Assembly (NCBI RefSeq): GCF_000686565.1
Contig: NZ_KK365988.1
Span: forward strand, 45,819 to 109,818
Direction: 5' to 3'
Length of the DNA stretch: 64,000 bases
Source of the DNA: Helicobacter bilis ATCC 51630
GTDB taxonomy: Bacteria; Campylobacterota; Campylobacteria; Campylobacterales; Helicobacteraceae
Made by a program: the position numbers and the translations under genes. Shown piece by piece: positions 37,486-47,887 of the stretch (its first letter is position 1; every line of letters begins with the position of its first letter). The notes under the pieces are model-generated. The model did no database searches, was not told the DNA's origin, and was given only the letters and a program-made list of their open reading frames with translations.

Positions 37486-38948
37486 TGAGAGAGTTTAAGA
37501 TATTTATTATAGTTGCCTTTATTATAGGCGTTATGTATTATGGCGTTGAGCCTTTAGCACACCATGCAATGCACCCGCCTACTGCGGCTAGTGATTATGC
37601 TTTTAAAGACTTAGAAAAGCTTGGTAATATAGATGTAGCAAATGGTGATGTTGAGAATGGTAAAAGTGTATTTGCAGCACAATGTACAAGTTGTCATACT
37701 CTTAATTCACAACCAGATGCAGATCTCAATATAAGAAATCCAAAGACTTTGCAGCCAGTAGGTGAAGGCGGTGTATTACCCCCTGATTTATCAAATGCGG
37801 GGCTTATTTATGATTCTACTTATCTAGCACATTTTATTAAAGACCCAGTCCGTGCTACACGCTTGGAATCTAAGTTTGCAGTTTCATGTGATGGCTTAGA
37901 GAATGAAGCACTTGAGAAATGCGACATATCTAATGAGGGCAAAGAATCTTATCCTATGAATGCGTTTAATGGCATAATGAGTGATACTGAAATCGCTGAT
38001 GTTGTAGCCTATCTTAAGTCAATCGCACCTAAAAGTTTAAGTGATAAAGAAGTATTTGTAGAAGCATGTAGCAGATGTCATAGTGCTGTGTATGATAAGA
38101 ATCAATATGATTCTATGTTTTTTGCTAACCATAACGCAAAGATAGAATCTCTTATTAAACAAGGTGAAGGCAAAGAAGAAGCAGAGTTCATAGAATCTCT
38201 TAATGATGAAGACAAAGCGTTTATGAATGCCCTGCTTGGTATGGCTAAAGCAAAAGAAAAGAAAGATATGAGTGAAGACCAGCTTAATGATGAAAATGAC
38301 GCTATCAACGCAAAGACTTTTGAAGACTTTGGTGGTGCTTTAAGTGTGCTTAACGCTTCACTTTTAGAATCTAGCTTTAATAAAGCAGGGCTTCATGCAG
38401 CAACAGATTCTGAAATGATTAAGGCGTATCTAGGCAACACACCACCTGATCTATCCATGATGATTAGGGTAAAAGGTCGCACAGAGTTAGCCGCATTTAT
38501 TAATAATCCACAAAAAGTGCCTTTGATTGACATTCAACAAGCGGTTATTAATAAATTGGTAAAAAATAAGCAAGATGAAGAGAAAGCTGCATTGCCTACT
38601 GATTTAAGTGAGAATGACAGAAAGGCAAAAATCAAAGAGATAAATGCTAGAGATGCAGCCTATTATGGTATTAAATTGCCTGAAAATTCTATGAAAGATT
38701 CATGGCAAAGCAATGAAGATTACACAAATATGGCAAAAGATATGGGTGTAATGCCACAAGGCAAAGCTATGCCTAGAGTAGGTCTTACAAAAGAAGCAGA
38801 AACACAAGTTATAAACTACCTTGAGACAATCGGCGATAGCAAAAAAGCTCAAAGAGATTCTCTTGGATTATGGATTGTTGGCTTCTTTGTATTACTCTCA
38901 GCCCTTGCATATATGTGGAAAAGCAAGATTTGGAGAGACTTACACTAA
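37485..38948 (+). CDS. petC: Diheme cytochrome c1 subunit of the bc1 complex, enlarged
   Basis: 487 residues, anchored by an N-terminal helix (FKIFIIVAFIIGVMYYG) and a C-terminal helix (LGLWIVGFFVLLSALAYMW). Two heme motifs are present: CTSCH (67-71) and CSRCH (195-199). Epsilonproteobacterial PetC is diheme, but this one is much longer than the ~285 residues I recall for H. pylori. The excess follows the second heme site (about 205-390) and includes Lys/Glu/Asp-rich helices (KEEAEFIESLNDEDKAFM; SENDRKAKIKEINARDA) and a GNTPPDLSMM segment that probably bears the axial Met. Third gene of petABC. Confidence 0.9.
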   Translation: MREFKIFIIVAFIIGVMYYGVEPLAHHAMHPPTAASDYAFKDLEKLGNIDVANGDVENGKSVFAAQCTSCHTLNSQPDADLNIRNPKTLQPVGEGGVLPPDLSNAGLIYDSTYLAHFIKDPVRATRLESKFAVSCDGLENEALEKCDISNEGKESYPMNAFNGIMSDTEIADVVAYLKSIAPKSLSDKEVFVEACSRCHSAVYDKNQYDSMFFANHNAKIESLIKQGEGKEEAEFIESLNDEDKAFMNALLGMAKAKEKKDMSEDQLNDENDAINAKTFEDFGGALSVLNASLLESSFNKAGLHAATDSEMIKAYLGNTPPDLSMMIRVKGRTELAAFINNPQKVPLIDIQQAVINKLVKNKQDEEKAALPTDLSENDRKAKIKEINARDAAYYGIKLPENSMKDSWQSNEDYTNMAKDMGVMPQGKAMPRVGLTKEAETQVINYLETIGDSKKAQRDSLGLWIVGFFVLLSALAYMWKSKIWRDLH

Positions 38949-38981
38949 TTAAGATTCTATCCAACTAATCCCTACTTAAGT

Positions 38982-39001
38982 CTAAGGCTTTATAGCCTTA
39001 G
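38982..39001 (+). repeat. Perfect hairpin between petC and rdgB
   Basis: CTAAGGCT and AGCCTTAG form a perfect 8-bp stem with a TTAT loop, 33 bp after petC and 15 bp before rdgB. No U-run follows. It may attenuate read-through or stabilise the pet transcript. Confidence 0.5.
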
Positions 39002-39016
39002 CAAGGAATACTATTT

Positions 39017-39751
39017 ATGAATATCCCATGTATAATTTTAGCTACAAATAATAAGCATAAAAAACAAGAATTTACACATACCCTAAACACAGAGATTCTA
39101 ACCCCAAATGATTTGGGTATATTAGACTTTGATCCTATTGAGTGCGGAGAGACATTTGAAGCAAACGCAATGATTAAAGCAGAAGCACTCTATTACATAC
39201 TACAAACACATGTAAATATACCCCAACACTACATTGTTATCGCTGATGATAGCGGACTATGCGTAGAAGCACTGCAGGGGCTGCCCGGTATATTCTCTGC
39301 ACGATATGCACATATGCAAAATGGCAATACAGAATGTGGAAACTCAAGTGATGCGGATAATAGAGAAGCCCTAAAAGCTGCATTAAAAGAGCATGGAATC
39401 TGGGGTAGCAAAGCCTATTTTCAATGCAGCATTGCCTACATTATACATGATGAAGCAAAGCAGAAAAATATACAAAATGTTGTCAGCGGACAATGTCATG
39501 GCATTGTAGCGATTAAAGAGAGTGGAACGCATGGATTTGGATATGATTCTATGTTTTATAGAGATTTCTCGCAAGATGAGATTCTAACACTTGACTTCAC
39601 ATTGCCTACCAATAACACTAATAACAAAATAACAATTTTAGAATCTTTGCAACACTCCCTTGCCACACTCCCATTAGAAGAAAAAACAAAGATTTCACAC
39701 CGCGGACAAGCTATACAATCCTTATTAAAAGCATTTTTGGCATATTTTTAG
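39017..39751 (+). CDS. rdgB: XTP/dITP diphosphatase (RdgB/HAM1 family)
   Basis: 244 residues. It hydrolyses non-canonical purine triphosphates to keep them out of DNA and RNA. Signature segments: ILATNNKHKKQEF, ECGETFEANAMIKAEALYY, ADDSGLCVEALQGLPGIFSA, and SGTHGFGYDSMFY followed by the C-terminal HRGQAIQSLL. Slightly longer than the usual ~200 because of two loops (TECGNSSDADN and FTLPTNNTNNK). AAGGAA precedes the ATG. Confidence 0.92.
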   Translation: MNIPCIILATNNKHKKQEFTHTLNTEILTPNDLGILDFDPIECGETFEANAMIKAEALYYILQTHVNIPQHYIVIADDSGLCVEALQGLPGIFSARYAHMQNGNTECGNSSDADNREALKAALKEHGIWGSKAYFQCSIAYIIHDEAKQKNIQNVVSGQCHGIVAIKESGTHGFGYDSMFYRDFSQDEILTLDFTLPTNNTNNKITILESLQHSLATLPLEEKTKISHRGQAIQSLLKAFLAYF

Positions 39752-39920
39752 TAGATTATGCCTTATTCTTAAACTTTAAGTAGGTTGTCGAATTTGGGAT
39801 ATATTTTCTAGATTTTAAGATACATATTCAACAATTGATGACAATAAAATTGAGTGCAGTTCTTGTGGTGAAAGTTTCGTTTAATATGTAGCTCTAAAAT
39901 ACACAAAGACACAATGTAGC

Positions 39921-40997
39921 CTACCCAAGCACAACAGCCCTGCCTTGCTTTACCATGACTAAGTCTTCAATACGCACACCAAAGGTTTGTGGGATATAGA
40001 TTCCGGGTTCAATAGAAAAAACCATGCCATCTTCAATGATTGTTTCAGAGCGGCGAGAGATAAAGGGCATCTCATGTATATCTAGCCCTATGCCATGCCC
40101 TGTGCTATGTGTGAAATACTTGCCATATCCACCTTTTTCAATAATATCTCTTGCGATAGAATCTATCTCTTTGCCACTCATACCAGAGCGGAGATTCTCA
40201 ATTGTAGCTACTTGTGCTTTTTTGACAAGATCATAAATCTTTTGCTTTTCATGTATGCTTAGTCTATCCTTATTTGTGCTTTCATCTAATACCATAAAAT
40301 CTTGGTCTTTTTGAAAAATTATAGAATCATCAAAGAAAAGTGCGGTGCGAGTGCAATCAGCACAATACCTTTTATACTTCAATCCGCAATCAAGCAAAAG
40401 TGTATCGCCATTTTGTAAAAAAGTCGTATCGCTTGGCAGGGCATGTGGCTTTGCTGCATTTCCTTCAATGCCTACAATCGGCTCAAAACTTAGTGGATAC
40501 TGCCCATAGTTACTCAAAGTATCAGCGATTTTATACCATAAAAATTTCTCACTTTTTTTCCTGCCCTCTTTTGATACATATTTACTAAAAGTATGTATTG
40601 CCTCTAAGTTTAGAATCTGTGCTTGTTGTAGAATCTTGAGTTCTTCATCGCTTTTTTTCATACGCATGATTTGTGTAAAGTTTGGCATGGGTGTAAGTGA
40701 TACAATATCTTTTAAGTTATGATATTCTTCCACACACATACGCATAGGATCAAAGCTAAGATTCTTAATATTATGCTGTGTGATTTGCCGTTTTGCCTCT
40801 CCCAAAAGATCGCTAGATTCAATAATCTCTAATGCGATATTTTTCTTACATAATTCATTTGCCTCTGTGCTATAACGCGCATCTGTTATAAACTTAAACT
40901 CACTGCCAAAACGCATAAGAATGGCATTATCCGCACTATAACCACACAGATAATACATAGTGCTTTCATCACGAGTGATAAAATCTTTTACTTCCAT
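39921..40997 (-). CDS. Xaa-Pro aminopeptidase / M24 peptidase
   Basis: A 358-residue pita-bread metallopeptidase with an N-terminal creatinase-like domain (FITRDESTMYYLCGYSADNA) and a catalytic domain. Metal ligands are in LLLDCGLKYKRYCADCTRT (two Asp), HSTGHGIGLDIHEMP (His) and FSIEPGIYIP (Glu), with a final Glu in VRIEDLVMV. It releases N-terminal residues before proline. Starts 8 bp after the transporter gene and is probably cotranscribed with it. Confidence 0.88.
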   Translation of the reverse strand: MEVKDFITRDESTMYYLCGYSADNAILMRFGSEFKFITDARYSTEANELCKKNIALEIIESSDLLGEAKRQITQHNIKNLSFDPMRMCVEEYHNLKDIVSLTPMPNFTQIMRMKKSDEELKILQQAQILNLEAIHTFSKYVSKEGRKKSEKFLWYKIADTLSNYGQYPLSFEPIVGIEGNAAKPHALPSDTTFLQNGDTLLLDCGLKYKRYCADCTRTALFFDDSIIFQKDQDFMVLDESTNKDRLSIHEKQKIYDLVKKAQVATIENLRSGMSGKEIDSIARDIIEKGGYGKYFTHSTGHGIGLDIHEMPFISRRSETIIEDGMVFSIEPGIYIPQTFGVRIEDLVMVKQGRAVVLG

Positions 40998-41005
40998 ACA
41001 TATCC

Positions 41006-42355
41006 CTAGAATCTTTGAATACGATTAATAAAAATCACAATAACCATCAATGGTGCTAATACACGCAAACTATACAGCCAAAAGTAAAAGGTAACATCGC
41101 TTTTAAGATAGCCTTTAGTCCATTCACGCAATTTATCCTTTGATACAAAATAGCCAATAAATAAAGAGCTAAAGAAGCTCCCCCAAGTAAGTAGCATATT
41201 CGCACTTATCCAATCAATCCAATCAAATAGATTCTTCTCAAAGAAAGTAAGAGTTGCTTGATAATTCGTATTCATCGATAAAATCACAATAATACCTACT
41301 AAAAATATACCAAAACTCACCATATATGTAAGAGTTGCACGACTATACTTTGTCTTATCAGTAAGATATTTTATACATGGCTCAAGCAAGGACACGGTAG
41401 AAGATAATCCAGCAAATAATAGCCCAATCATAAATAACGCACACAAAAAGCCACCAAGCGCGCCAAGATGCCCAAACATAACAGGCAATACAATAAAGAT
41501 TAGCCCCGGACCACCAGCCACATCAGCCTTGCTACCATAGGCAAATACAAATGTAAATATCATAAGCCCTGCTACAATAGAGATAATAATACCCGGGATA
41601 ACAATCCATAATGCACTTGCAAAAAGATTCTGATTTCTATTCACATGTGATGAATAAGTGATGATTGTCCCAGCCCCAAGCGAGAGAGAGAAAAAGACCT
41701 GTCCCATAGCATCAATAATAGTATTTGAAGTGAGTTTTGAAAAATCAGGCTTAAACATAAACTCCACACTCTCACCAAAGCTAGGCAAACTCATCGCATA
41801 AAACAGCAATCCAAAAAAGATAATAAAAAGCAGGGGCATTAATACATAGTTTAATCTCTCAATACTCTTAATCCCATACACAATGCTATATGCAGTAATC
41901 GCTAGAATGATAGCAAAACAGAGAATCTGATAGGAAATCTGTTCTGTATGTGAGCTAAAAGTCTCAAAGATAGCCTTGCTTTGTGCAAAATCTGCGGGTA
42001 GATTAAAACTGACTGACACAAGATAGTATAAAACCCAGCCTAGCACCGCACAATAAAATGTCAAAATAAAGGGACCAGCAAATAAAGTAATGCCCACAAA
42101 ACGCCATGAAGTCTTAGGATTTTGCGCAATCTCTTTAAAACTATCAGGCACATTTTTTCTACCTTGCTGCCCTACAAGCATTTCTGCTACAAGCATAGCT
42201 ACACCCACAAACAAGGCAATACCTAAGAAAAGCAACACAAATGCCCCGCCACCATTCATACCCGCAGTTGTAGGAAACCGCCAAATATGTCCTAAGCCAA
42301 TAGAGCTACCAAGTGCTGCCAAAATAAATCCAATCTTTCCAAAATCTTTTTGCAT
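41006..42355 (-). CDS. Neurotransmitter:sodium symporter (NSS) family amino-acid transporter
   Basis: A 449-residue, about 11-12 helix inner-membrane protein. Helix 1 has the sodium and substrate motif (LAALGSSIGLGHIWRFPTTAG), with GGGAFVLLFLGI after it and the unwound helix 6/8 segments (FFSLSLGAGTIITYSSH; LFAGLSSTVSLLEP). It imports an amino acid with Na+, but the substrate is not predictable. Upstream of the Xaa-Pro peptidase, with which it may form a peptide or amino-acid utilisation unit. Confidence 0.9.
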   Translation of the reverse strand: MQKDFGKIGFILAALGSSIGLGHIWRFPTTAGMNGGGAFVLLFLGIALFVGVAMLVAEMLVGQQGRKNVPDSFKEIAQNPKTSWRFVGITLFAGPFILTFYCAVLGWVLYYLVSVSFNLPADFAQSKAIFETFSSHTEQISYQILCFAIILAITAYSIVYGIKSIERLNYVLMPLLFIIFFGLLFYAMSLPSFGESVEFMFKPDFSKLTSNTIIDAMGQVFFSLSLGAGTIITYSSHVNRNQNLFASALWIVIPGIIISIVAGLMIFTFVFAYGSKADVAGGPGLIFIVLPVMFGHLGALGGFLCALFMIGLLFAGLSSTVSLLEPCIKYLTDKTKYSRATLTYMVSFGIFLVGIIVILSMNTNYQATLTFFEKNLFDWIDWISANMLLTWGSFFSSLFIGYFVSKDKLREWTKGYLKSDVTFYFWLYSLRVLAPLMVIVIFINRIQRF

Positions 42356-42585
42356 TCAGTTCCTTATGCGTAATTTTTGCAATAAGTTTTTATTCTAGCA
42401 AACTTTTATAGTTTTTTTACTTTTTTATGGGTTTTAATGCGTAGATTCTGTATTGGCAAATCTCATATATTTGAATTTATGATTTTAATGGCATATTGCC
42501 TTTTAGAATACCTTGTTGTGATTGCCACTTAATGGTCTTATACACAAAACTTGTTGCAAAGCCATTAAAACATGTCTAATCATAT

Positions 42586-43755
42586 CTAATCAATCACATG
42601 ACTTACAAATTTTGAATAATTATCAATAATTTCACTGCCTTTCCTAAAGCCTAAGCCACATGCTTCATACGCAAAAAATACATTTGCTTGATAAAATGAG
42701 CCATTATGCGTATTAAGTGGATAAAACTCTTGATAGATTGCCTTGTGATTAGCGTATTCCCCATCTTTTGAGCTGATAGGCTTACCATTTGCATCGAGAA
42801 TGCTGACATTTGCCCCTTCTCTACCAAAGGCATGTTTTTTAACCTGCTTTTTATTGAGTGGGTTATAACTTGTCTCAAGTAATAGCGGGTGATTTGGATA
42901 TAAATCCCACAGAATCTTTAAAATGCGTTTGCTTTGAAAAAGGATAGTGTAAGCTGGATTTAGAAAAATCGCTTTTTGATTTGCCATAATATCATTGATA
43001 ATCAAGGCTAGTTCTGGCTCATCAATGCTGATATTCTCCCATGGGATAAACTTAAACCAAAATTCAAAGTTTGTATCATTATAAAAGATTCCATCAGTAG
43101 GGCTTAGCTGCACTTCATCAACATAGCAAAAATCTGTATGCAAACCTGCATCATGTGCCATATCTTGCAGGAATCTAATAGTCTTTTCTTCTTCATCACT
43201 ACCGCGGATACTTGAGAATAGAATCTTCCAGCCCTCATATATCTCATGGAAATTACTCACATCATCACTCAATGTAATAAGGCGTTGAAAATTTTGTGAA
43301 ATTGCTGTATAGATATTATTAAATTGTGCATCGCTATCATAGCCATTCGCCTTTAAAAGCGCATATTGCACCGCTGCACTTTCATATAGCATGGTCGGCG
43401 TATCAGCATTAAACTCTAAAAGCTTAATAGGGCTACCATCAAGCCCACCAGCTAAGTCAAATCGACCATAAATATGCCAATGCACATCTTCTTCAAAACT
43501 CTGCACGATTGTATCAACAAGTGAGTTTGGTATATCAAGCTCATAGAAAAGATTATTTTCAATGACATAACCTGCCGCTTCCACATACATATCATATAGC
43601 TCATTACACGCTTCATAATAGGCATCAGCTTCTGCTTCGCTTACATGTATGAGTTCATTACTAATGTAATCTGTGTTATCGGGGTCTGTGTGCCAGAGTA
43701 GTCCCATATGTTCAAATTCTTGCTTATTAAAAGGCTTTAGTGTGGTAATACGCAT
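42586..43755 (-). CDS. Glutathionylspermidine-synthase-like pre-ATP-grasp protein
   Basis: A 389-residue protein of the GSP_synth family: WHIYGRFDLAGGLDGSPIKL, LEFNADTPTMLYESAAVQ and the C-terminal KKHAFGREGANVSIL and EFYPLNTHNG are the family landmarks. In E. coli the domain ligates glutathione to spermidine. Helicobacter is not known to make glutathione, so the true substrate is unknown and the name should not be carried over. Isolated gene with its own ribosome site (AAAGGATAG). Confidence 0.8.
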   Translation of the reverse strand: MRITTLKPFNKQEFEHMGLLWHTDPDNTDYISNELIHVSEAEADAYYEACNELYDMYVEAAGYVIENNLFYELDIPNSLVDTIVQSFEEDVHWHIYGRFDLAGGLDGSPIKLLEFNADTPTMLYESAAVQYALLKANGYDSDAQFNNIYTAISQNFQRLITLSDDVSNFHEIYEGWKILFSSIRGSDEEEKTIRFLQDMAHDAGLHTDFCYVDEVQLSPTDGIFYNDTNFEFWFKFIPWENISIDEPELALIINDIMANQKAIFLNPAYTILFQSKRILKILWDLYPNHPLLLETSYNPLNKKQVKKHAFGREGANVSILDANGKPISSKDGEYANHKAIYQEFYPLNTHNGSFYQANVFFAYEACGLGFRKGSEIIDNYSKFVSHVID

Positions 43756-43868
43756 ATCTATCCTTTGTGAGTAAAATGTCTGCTATTATAGCAAGCTTGC
43801 ATAAATATGGCGTTTAAGTGCGTCTAGCTTATAAGCTAGAATTATCAAAGAAATTCATTTTTTAAAGA

Positions 43869-45470
43869 CTAATCAACTAATAAATTCCCCATCATGCCTA
43901 AATCTTCATGCTCTAAGATATGGCAGTGAAACATTCTTACCCCTTTAAAATCCTGTCTCATTCTAAGTCTAATTACTTCATTTGGTCTTACATTAATAGT
44001 ATCTTGCAAGGCTCTAAACTCAATCTTTTCATTTACACTCCCAAGCTTTCTCTCAATCACTTCAAATTGTGTGCCATGTATATGAAATGGATGGTCCATA
44101 TGCGATTTATTTGTAACGATAATATCATGGACGATTCCAATATCTACACGCAAATCAATGCGATTCATATCAAAAGTTTTATTATTCATTAAAAACATAC
44201 TCGCTAGATTCTCTCTTATGCTTTTCTTGTCTTTCTTTGTTAGATTGTGCATTTTACTATGGTCTTCACTCATGGTTATTTCAAGTTGTTGTATTGGATT
44301 TTTTGGTGTTGGAGATTCTTGTGTTATATGTTTGTGTATAGGTAAGATTCTCAAGGTATTTGGTATTTCATTTTGATTAAAAATCGCATTTAATTCTATT
44401 GTAGCAAGTCTCAATTCCTTTGGCTCACTTTTTGGCATCATTTTATCTCTATCATAAAAATGGCTTACTAGACTAAAACTTCCTTTTTTATCATTTTTTA
44501 TGAAGACTTCTAGCCTTGAGGCTGGACTTATAAAAAGCTTTTGTTTTACAATAGGCTTTTCTATTAATCCCCCGTCTGTGCCAACGATAATAAACTTTGC
44601 CCCTTGTATTTCTAGGTTTAAATATCTTGCAGAACAAGCATTGTAAATGCGGATTCTCTGCATAGAATCTATTGTAATCTTAGGCTTATACTCACCATTA
44701 ATAAGCACAAATTCACCCTCTCTGCCATCAAGCCAGTCAGCTAAAGTATTTGGTGGTATTTGCGCTTTAGAATCAAGCCTTAAGTCAGTGATAAACCAAT
44801 CGGATTCTATAAATTTATCTAAAGGATCATTTCTAGATTTTACGACAAATGCCCCAGCTAATCCCATATAAACCTGTTTGCCTGTGATATTATGCGGATG
44901 TGGATGATACCAATATGTTCCCGCACAATTATCTGGTAACTGAAATGAATAGATTCTATCACCATTTGCAGGGATTATATCCATTGGATTCCCATCTTCA
45001 AGTGGCGGCACAGGAAGCCCATGCCAATGGATTGTTGTAGGGCTTTTTAATCTATTTTTCACCCAAATTTTTACTCTATCTCCCTCATATACCTCAATTT
45101 TTGGAGCAACCCTGCTTTGTATTTTTTTATTGCCATCGTTATATACATAACACTTTGTCTTTTTATTTTTAATGATTTCAATATCCATTTCTCTTATCTC
45201 AATAATTGCTTCAAATACACCTTTTTGCTTATTTTGATTTGATAATAGTGGCAATTCTTTGTGTGTATTATTTTGCGGAAAATCTTTATCATTAAGAAGG
45301 GCTATTTTCTCATTTTCAAGGGTGATAAAAGAGGTATCAATAGGTGTATTTTGCATATTGTGTTGATGATGATTTGCATGTGTTATATGATGGTTATGTG
45401 GATTTGAAAAAAGTGGCATAAAGCTTATAGCAGCTAATGTATTATATTTAATAAAGGTTCTTCTTTGCAT
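43869..45470 (-). CDS. Periplasmic multicopper oxidase (CueO-like)
   Basis: 533 residues with three cupredoxin domains. The N-terminus MQRRTFIKYNTLAAISFMP is Tat-like and is followed by a His/Met-rich metal-binding stretch (NPHNHHITHANHHQHNMQN). Copper ligands: HWHGLPVPP, YWYHPHPHNI, HPFHIHGTQFEV and FHCHILEHEDLGMMG (type 1 and trinuclear sites). Probably oxidises Cu(I) and protects the periplasm, as CueO and Cj1516 do. A TATAAT lies upstream on the minus strand at 45531-45536. Confidence 0.92.
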   Translation of the reverse strand: MQRRTFIKYNTLAAISFMPLFSNPHNHHITHANHHQHNMQNTPIDTSFITLENEKIALLNDKDFPQNNTHKELPLLSNQNKQKGVFEAIIEIREMDIEIIKNKKTKCYVYNDGNKKIQSRVAPKIEVYEGDRVKIWVKNRLKSPTTIHWHGLPVPPLEDGNPMDIIPANGDRIYSFQLPDNCAGTYWYHPHPHNITGKQVYMGLAGAFVVKSRNDPLDKFIESDWFITDLRLDSKAQIPPNTLADWLDGREGEFVLINGEYKPKITIDSMQRIRIYNACSARYLNLEIQGAKFIIVGTDGGLIEKPIVKQKLFISPASRLEVFIKNDKKGSFSLVSHFYDRDKMMPKSEPKELRLATIELNAIFNQNEIPNTLRILPIHKHITQESPTPKNPIQQLEITMSEDHSKMHNLTKKDKKSIRENLASMFLMNNKTFDMNRIDLRVDIGIVHDIIVTNKSHMDHPFHIHGTQFEVIERKLGSVNEKIEFRALQDTINVRPNEVIRLRMRQDFKGVRMFHCHILEHEDLGMMGNLLVD

Positions 45471-45530
45471 ATTTTGTCCTTGTATAAGAAATTTATTTAA
45501 TACTATATTATAAAACTAAAAATGGTTAGC

Positions 45531-45536
45531 ATTATA
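45531..45536 (-). promoter_or_regulatory. Probable -10 box of the multicopper oxidase gene
   Basis: TATAAT on the minus strand, about 60 bases upstream of the ATG at 45470. No operator is recognised. Confidence 0.45.
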
Positions 45537-45570
45537 ATATCAAACCTTAAATACATGATTTATAAGCTAT

Positions 45571-47565
45571 CTAAAATTTCTTTCTATTGACATCTTCTAG
45601 AATCTTTTTTGCCACTTCATCAAGAGCTACACCTATTTCTTGTGAGTGATTTGCAATGCTTACATTTTGTTGTGTAATACTCTCTAGTTGTGAGACAGAT
45701 TCATTAATCTGTTCTATGCCTTGTGCTTGTTCCTTTATAGATTCTGCCATGTCATTTATGCTTTGGACGAGTATATTTGTATTTGCTTCGATTTCACCTA
45801 AAGACTTTTGTGTTCTTTCTGCTAGTTTTCTTACCTCATCAGCTACGACTGCAAAGCCCCTGCCATGCTCTCCAGCCCTTGCTGCTTCAATTGCTGCATT
45901 AAGTGCTAGTAAGTTAGTCTGGTCAGCTATATCTCTAATAATGCTTATAACATTTTTAATATCTTCGCTTTGATTGATAACTTCACCCGTTCTGCCTGAT
46001 ACATTTTGCATTGATGAAGTGATTTGTTCGATTGCAGTTGCTGTTTGTTGCAGGGAGCTTGCTTGTGTTGTAGCACCTTGTGAGAGTGTATGCACTGATT
46101 CTTCTAACTCTTTTGACTTAGAATCTAGCTCTTTTGCATATTGTGCTGATACTTGTAACATAGACACAATAGAATCTCCAAGCTGATTTAATCCTGCTTC
46201 TAGCCCCTGTGCGTTCTCAATCCTTGGTGTGAAGTCATTTTGCTCAAATGATTCAAATACCTTTTTCGCTTCAGCAAGATTGTCGCCCACAAGCAAGAAA
46301 AGTGTATGAGACATTTCATTTAGAGAATCTTTTAGCTTATTTATTTGTGGATTATGGCTTTCATGTGTTACATTTTTGCCAAATCTCCCTTCTTTTGCTT
46401 CATTGACAATCTCCATAACTTCATCAACAAGCATAGAATCTTGCTTCAGTGAATGTTGTGTCTTCTCAATATTAGAATCTATGGCTTGAGCCATCAAACC
46501 AAACTCATTATTTGCTGTGATTCCAATCTTTGCGGCATGACTTTTTTCATGATTAAGAAAGGCAAAGAAATCAACTAAACCACGAGAAATTTGCGTAAGC
46601 GGTTTAAGATAGTATCCAACAGCAGCATATAACATAAGGCTAATAACTAATGCTGATACAAGTCCAACGCCTATTTGAATATAGCCTATACGAGTGATAG
46701 GACCCTCTATATTTTCGATAGGCTCAAAAGAACATAGCGTATATGTGGCAAACTCATTGCTTTTGCTTGTCTTACATTGTGTTATTTTATCAACGCCATT
46801 GTCATTAACTACAAAATCTTCATAATCTTTTGTTTGACTTGATATTGTAGCAATCTGTTTAAAAATAGGAAGTTCTTTTAAAATAATGTCCTTATTTGTG
46901 GCAACATAGGGGATATTTGCATTATCTAACGCAAATATATTGCTACCTGTGGCACTAAGATCATCAAAGACTTTTTGTAATGAAGTCAGTAAGATATCAA
47001 TACCAACAACACCTACTAGCTGTCCATTTTTATGTATTGGTATAGCATAGGTAATGCTTGGTTCTCCTGTAATATCATCTTGATACACTTCTGTTTGAAA
47101 TAATCCATTATTTTTTACTGCCCCGATATACCAGCTGCGTTGTGCGGCATTATAGCTTTGCCCTTGACCACCCCTTACGCCAAAAAGCTTGGTTGTATTT
47201 GTAATATTATCTTCTATAATTTCACCCGTTGGCAAACCAATATAACTTCCAAGTAGTCCTGCAGTGATTCTGTGTCCCCTTAATAATGGTCCAACATTGG
47301 CAATAATCTTTTCTTTAGAATCTAGTTTTTCATAAGGCATAGATTCTATCATGGTAGCAAGTCCCTTCAGTGCGGTAGCAGATCGAATATTTACATCTTG
47401 CAACATTAAATCAACGGTATGTAGCTGATCTGCTTGTGCATGCAGGGTATTCCCCATTGACACCTTTTTATTCATTATCATATTGCCGATACTAAGTCCT
47501 ATAATCGCCACAGCAATAATAAAACTAGCAATGAGGGCCACCCGAGTTTTAACAGCTAAATTCAC
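45571..47565 (-). CDS. Methyl-accepting chemotaxis protein with a dCache sensor
   Basis: 664 residues: TM1 about 8-30, a double-Cache periplasmic domain ([52 protein letters not shown] split around ~130-175), TM2 about 295-315, then a cytoplasmic coiled coil with the conserved hairpin tip ([37 protein letters not shown]). The WYIGA...D motif resembles dCache sites for amines and amino acids. The start is GTG with GGGAGATAATT upstream. Ligand not predictable. Confidence 0.92.
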   Translation of the reverse strand: MNLAVKTRVALIASFIIAVAIIGLSIGNMIMNKKVSMGNTLHAQADQLHTVDLMLQDVNIRSATALKGLATMIESMPYEKLDSKEKIIANVGPLLRGHRITAGLLGSYIGLPTGEIIEDNITNTTKLFGVRGGQGQSYNAAQRSWYIGAVKNNGLFQTEVYQDDITGEPSITYAIPIHKNGQLVGVVGIDILLTSLQKVFDDLSATGSNIFALDNANIPYVATNKDIILKELPIFKQIATISSQTKDYEDFVVNDNGVDKITQCKTSKSNEFATYTLCSFEPIENIEGPITRIGYIQIGVGLVSALVISLMLYAAVGYYLKPLTQISRGLVDFFAFLNHEKSHAAKIGITANNEFGLMAQAIDSNIEKTQHSLKQDSMLVDEVMEIVNEAKEGRFGKNVTHESHNPQINKLKDSLNEMSHTLFLLVGDNLAEAKKVFESFEQNDFTPRIENAQGLEAGLNQLGDSIVSMLQVSAQYAKELDSKSKELEESVHTLSQGATTQASSLQQTATAIEQITSSMQNVSGRTGEVINQSEDIKNVISIIRDIADQTNLLALNAAIEAARAGEHGRGFAVVADEVRKLAERTQKSLGEIEANTNILVQSINDMAESIKEQAQGIEQINESVSQLESITQQNVSIANHSQEIGVALDEVAKKILEDVNRKKF

Positions 47566-47887
47566 AATTATCTCCCTTCACAATGAAATATTTTCTTGTA
47601 TGCTATCAACTTACTTTTTCACAATGAATGTTTTTTGAGACTGAATAAACATAATATATTGTGAGTAGATGAAGCAGTATCTTTGTAGCCTACGCGATAA
47701 ACCAAGAGTGTATTCTATAAGATGAGTTTAAATTATTTTTAAATTTCGTAAAGTTTTATTTATAAAGTTTATAAATCTACAAAATATGTTTCTTTATTAC
47801 ACAAATGAATTTAACAAAGCGATTTATTGTGATCTTTTTTGCAATATTTTCATATTTTATAATACTTGTTGCGTGAGATACATTGTT
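47566..47887. other. 322-bp AT-rich gap between the chemoreceptor start and the hldE end
   Basis: Very AT-rich. It should contain the promoter of the chemoreceptor (minus strand, next to 47566-47650). I see no gene, RNA or strong repeat. Confidence 0.4.

Noticed and set aside
38982..39001. Intrinsic terminator after petC
   Set aside because: The stem is perfect but no U-run follows, so it is listed only as a hairpin.
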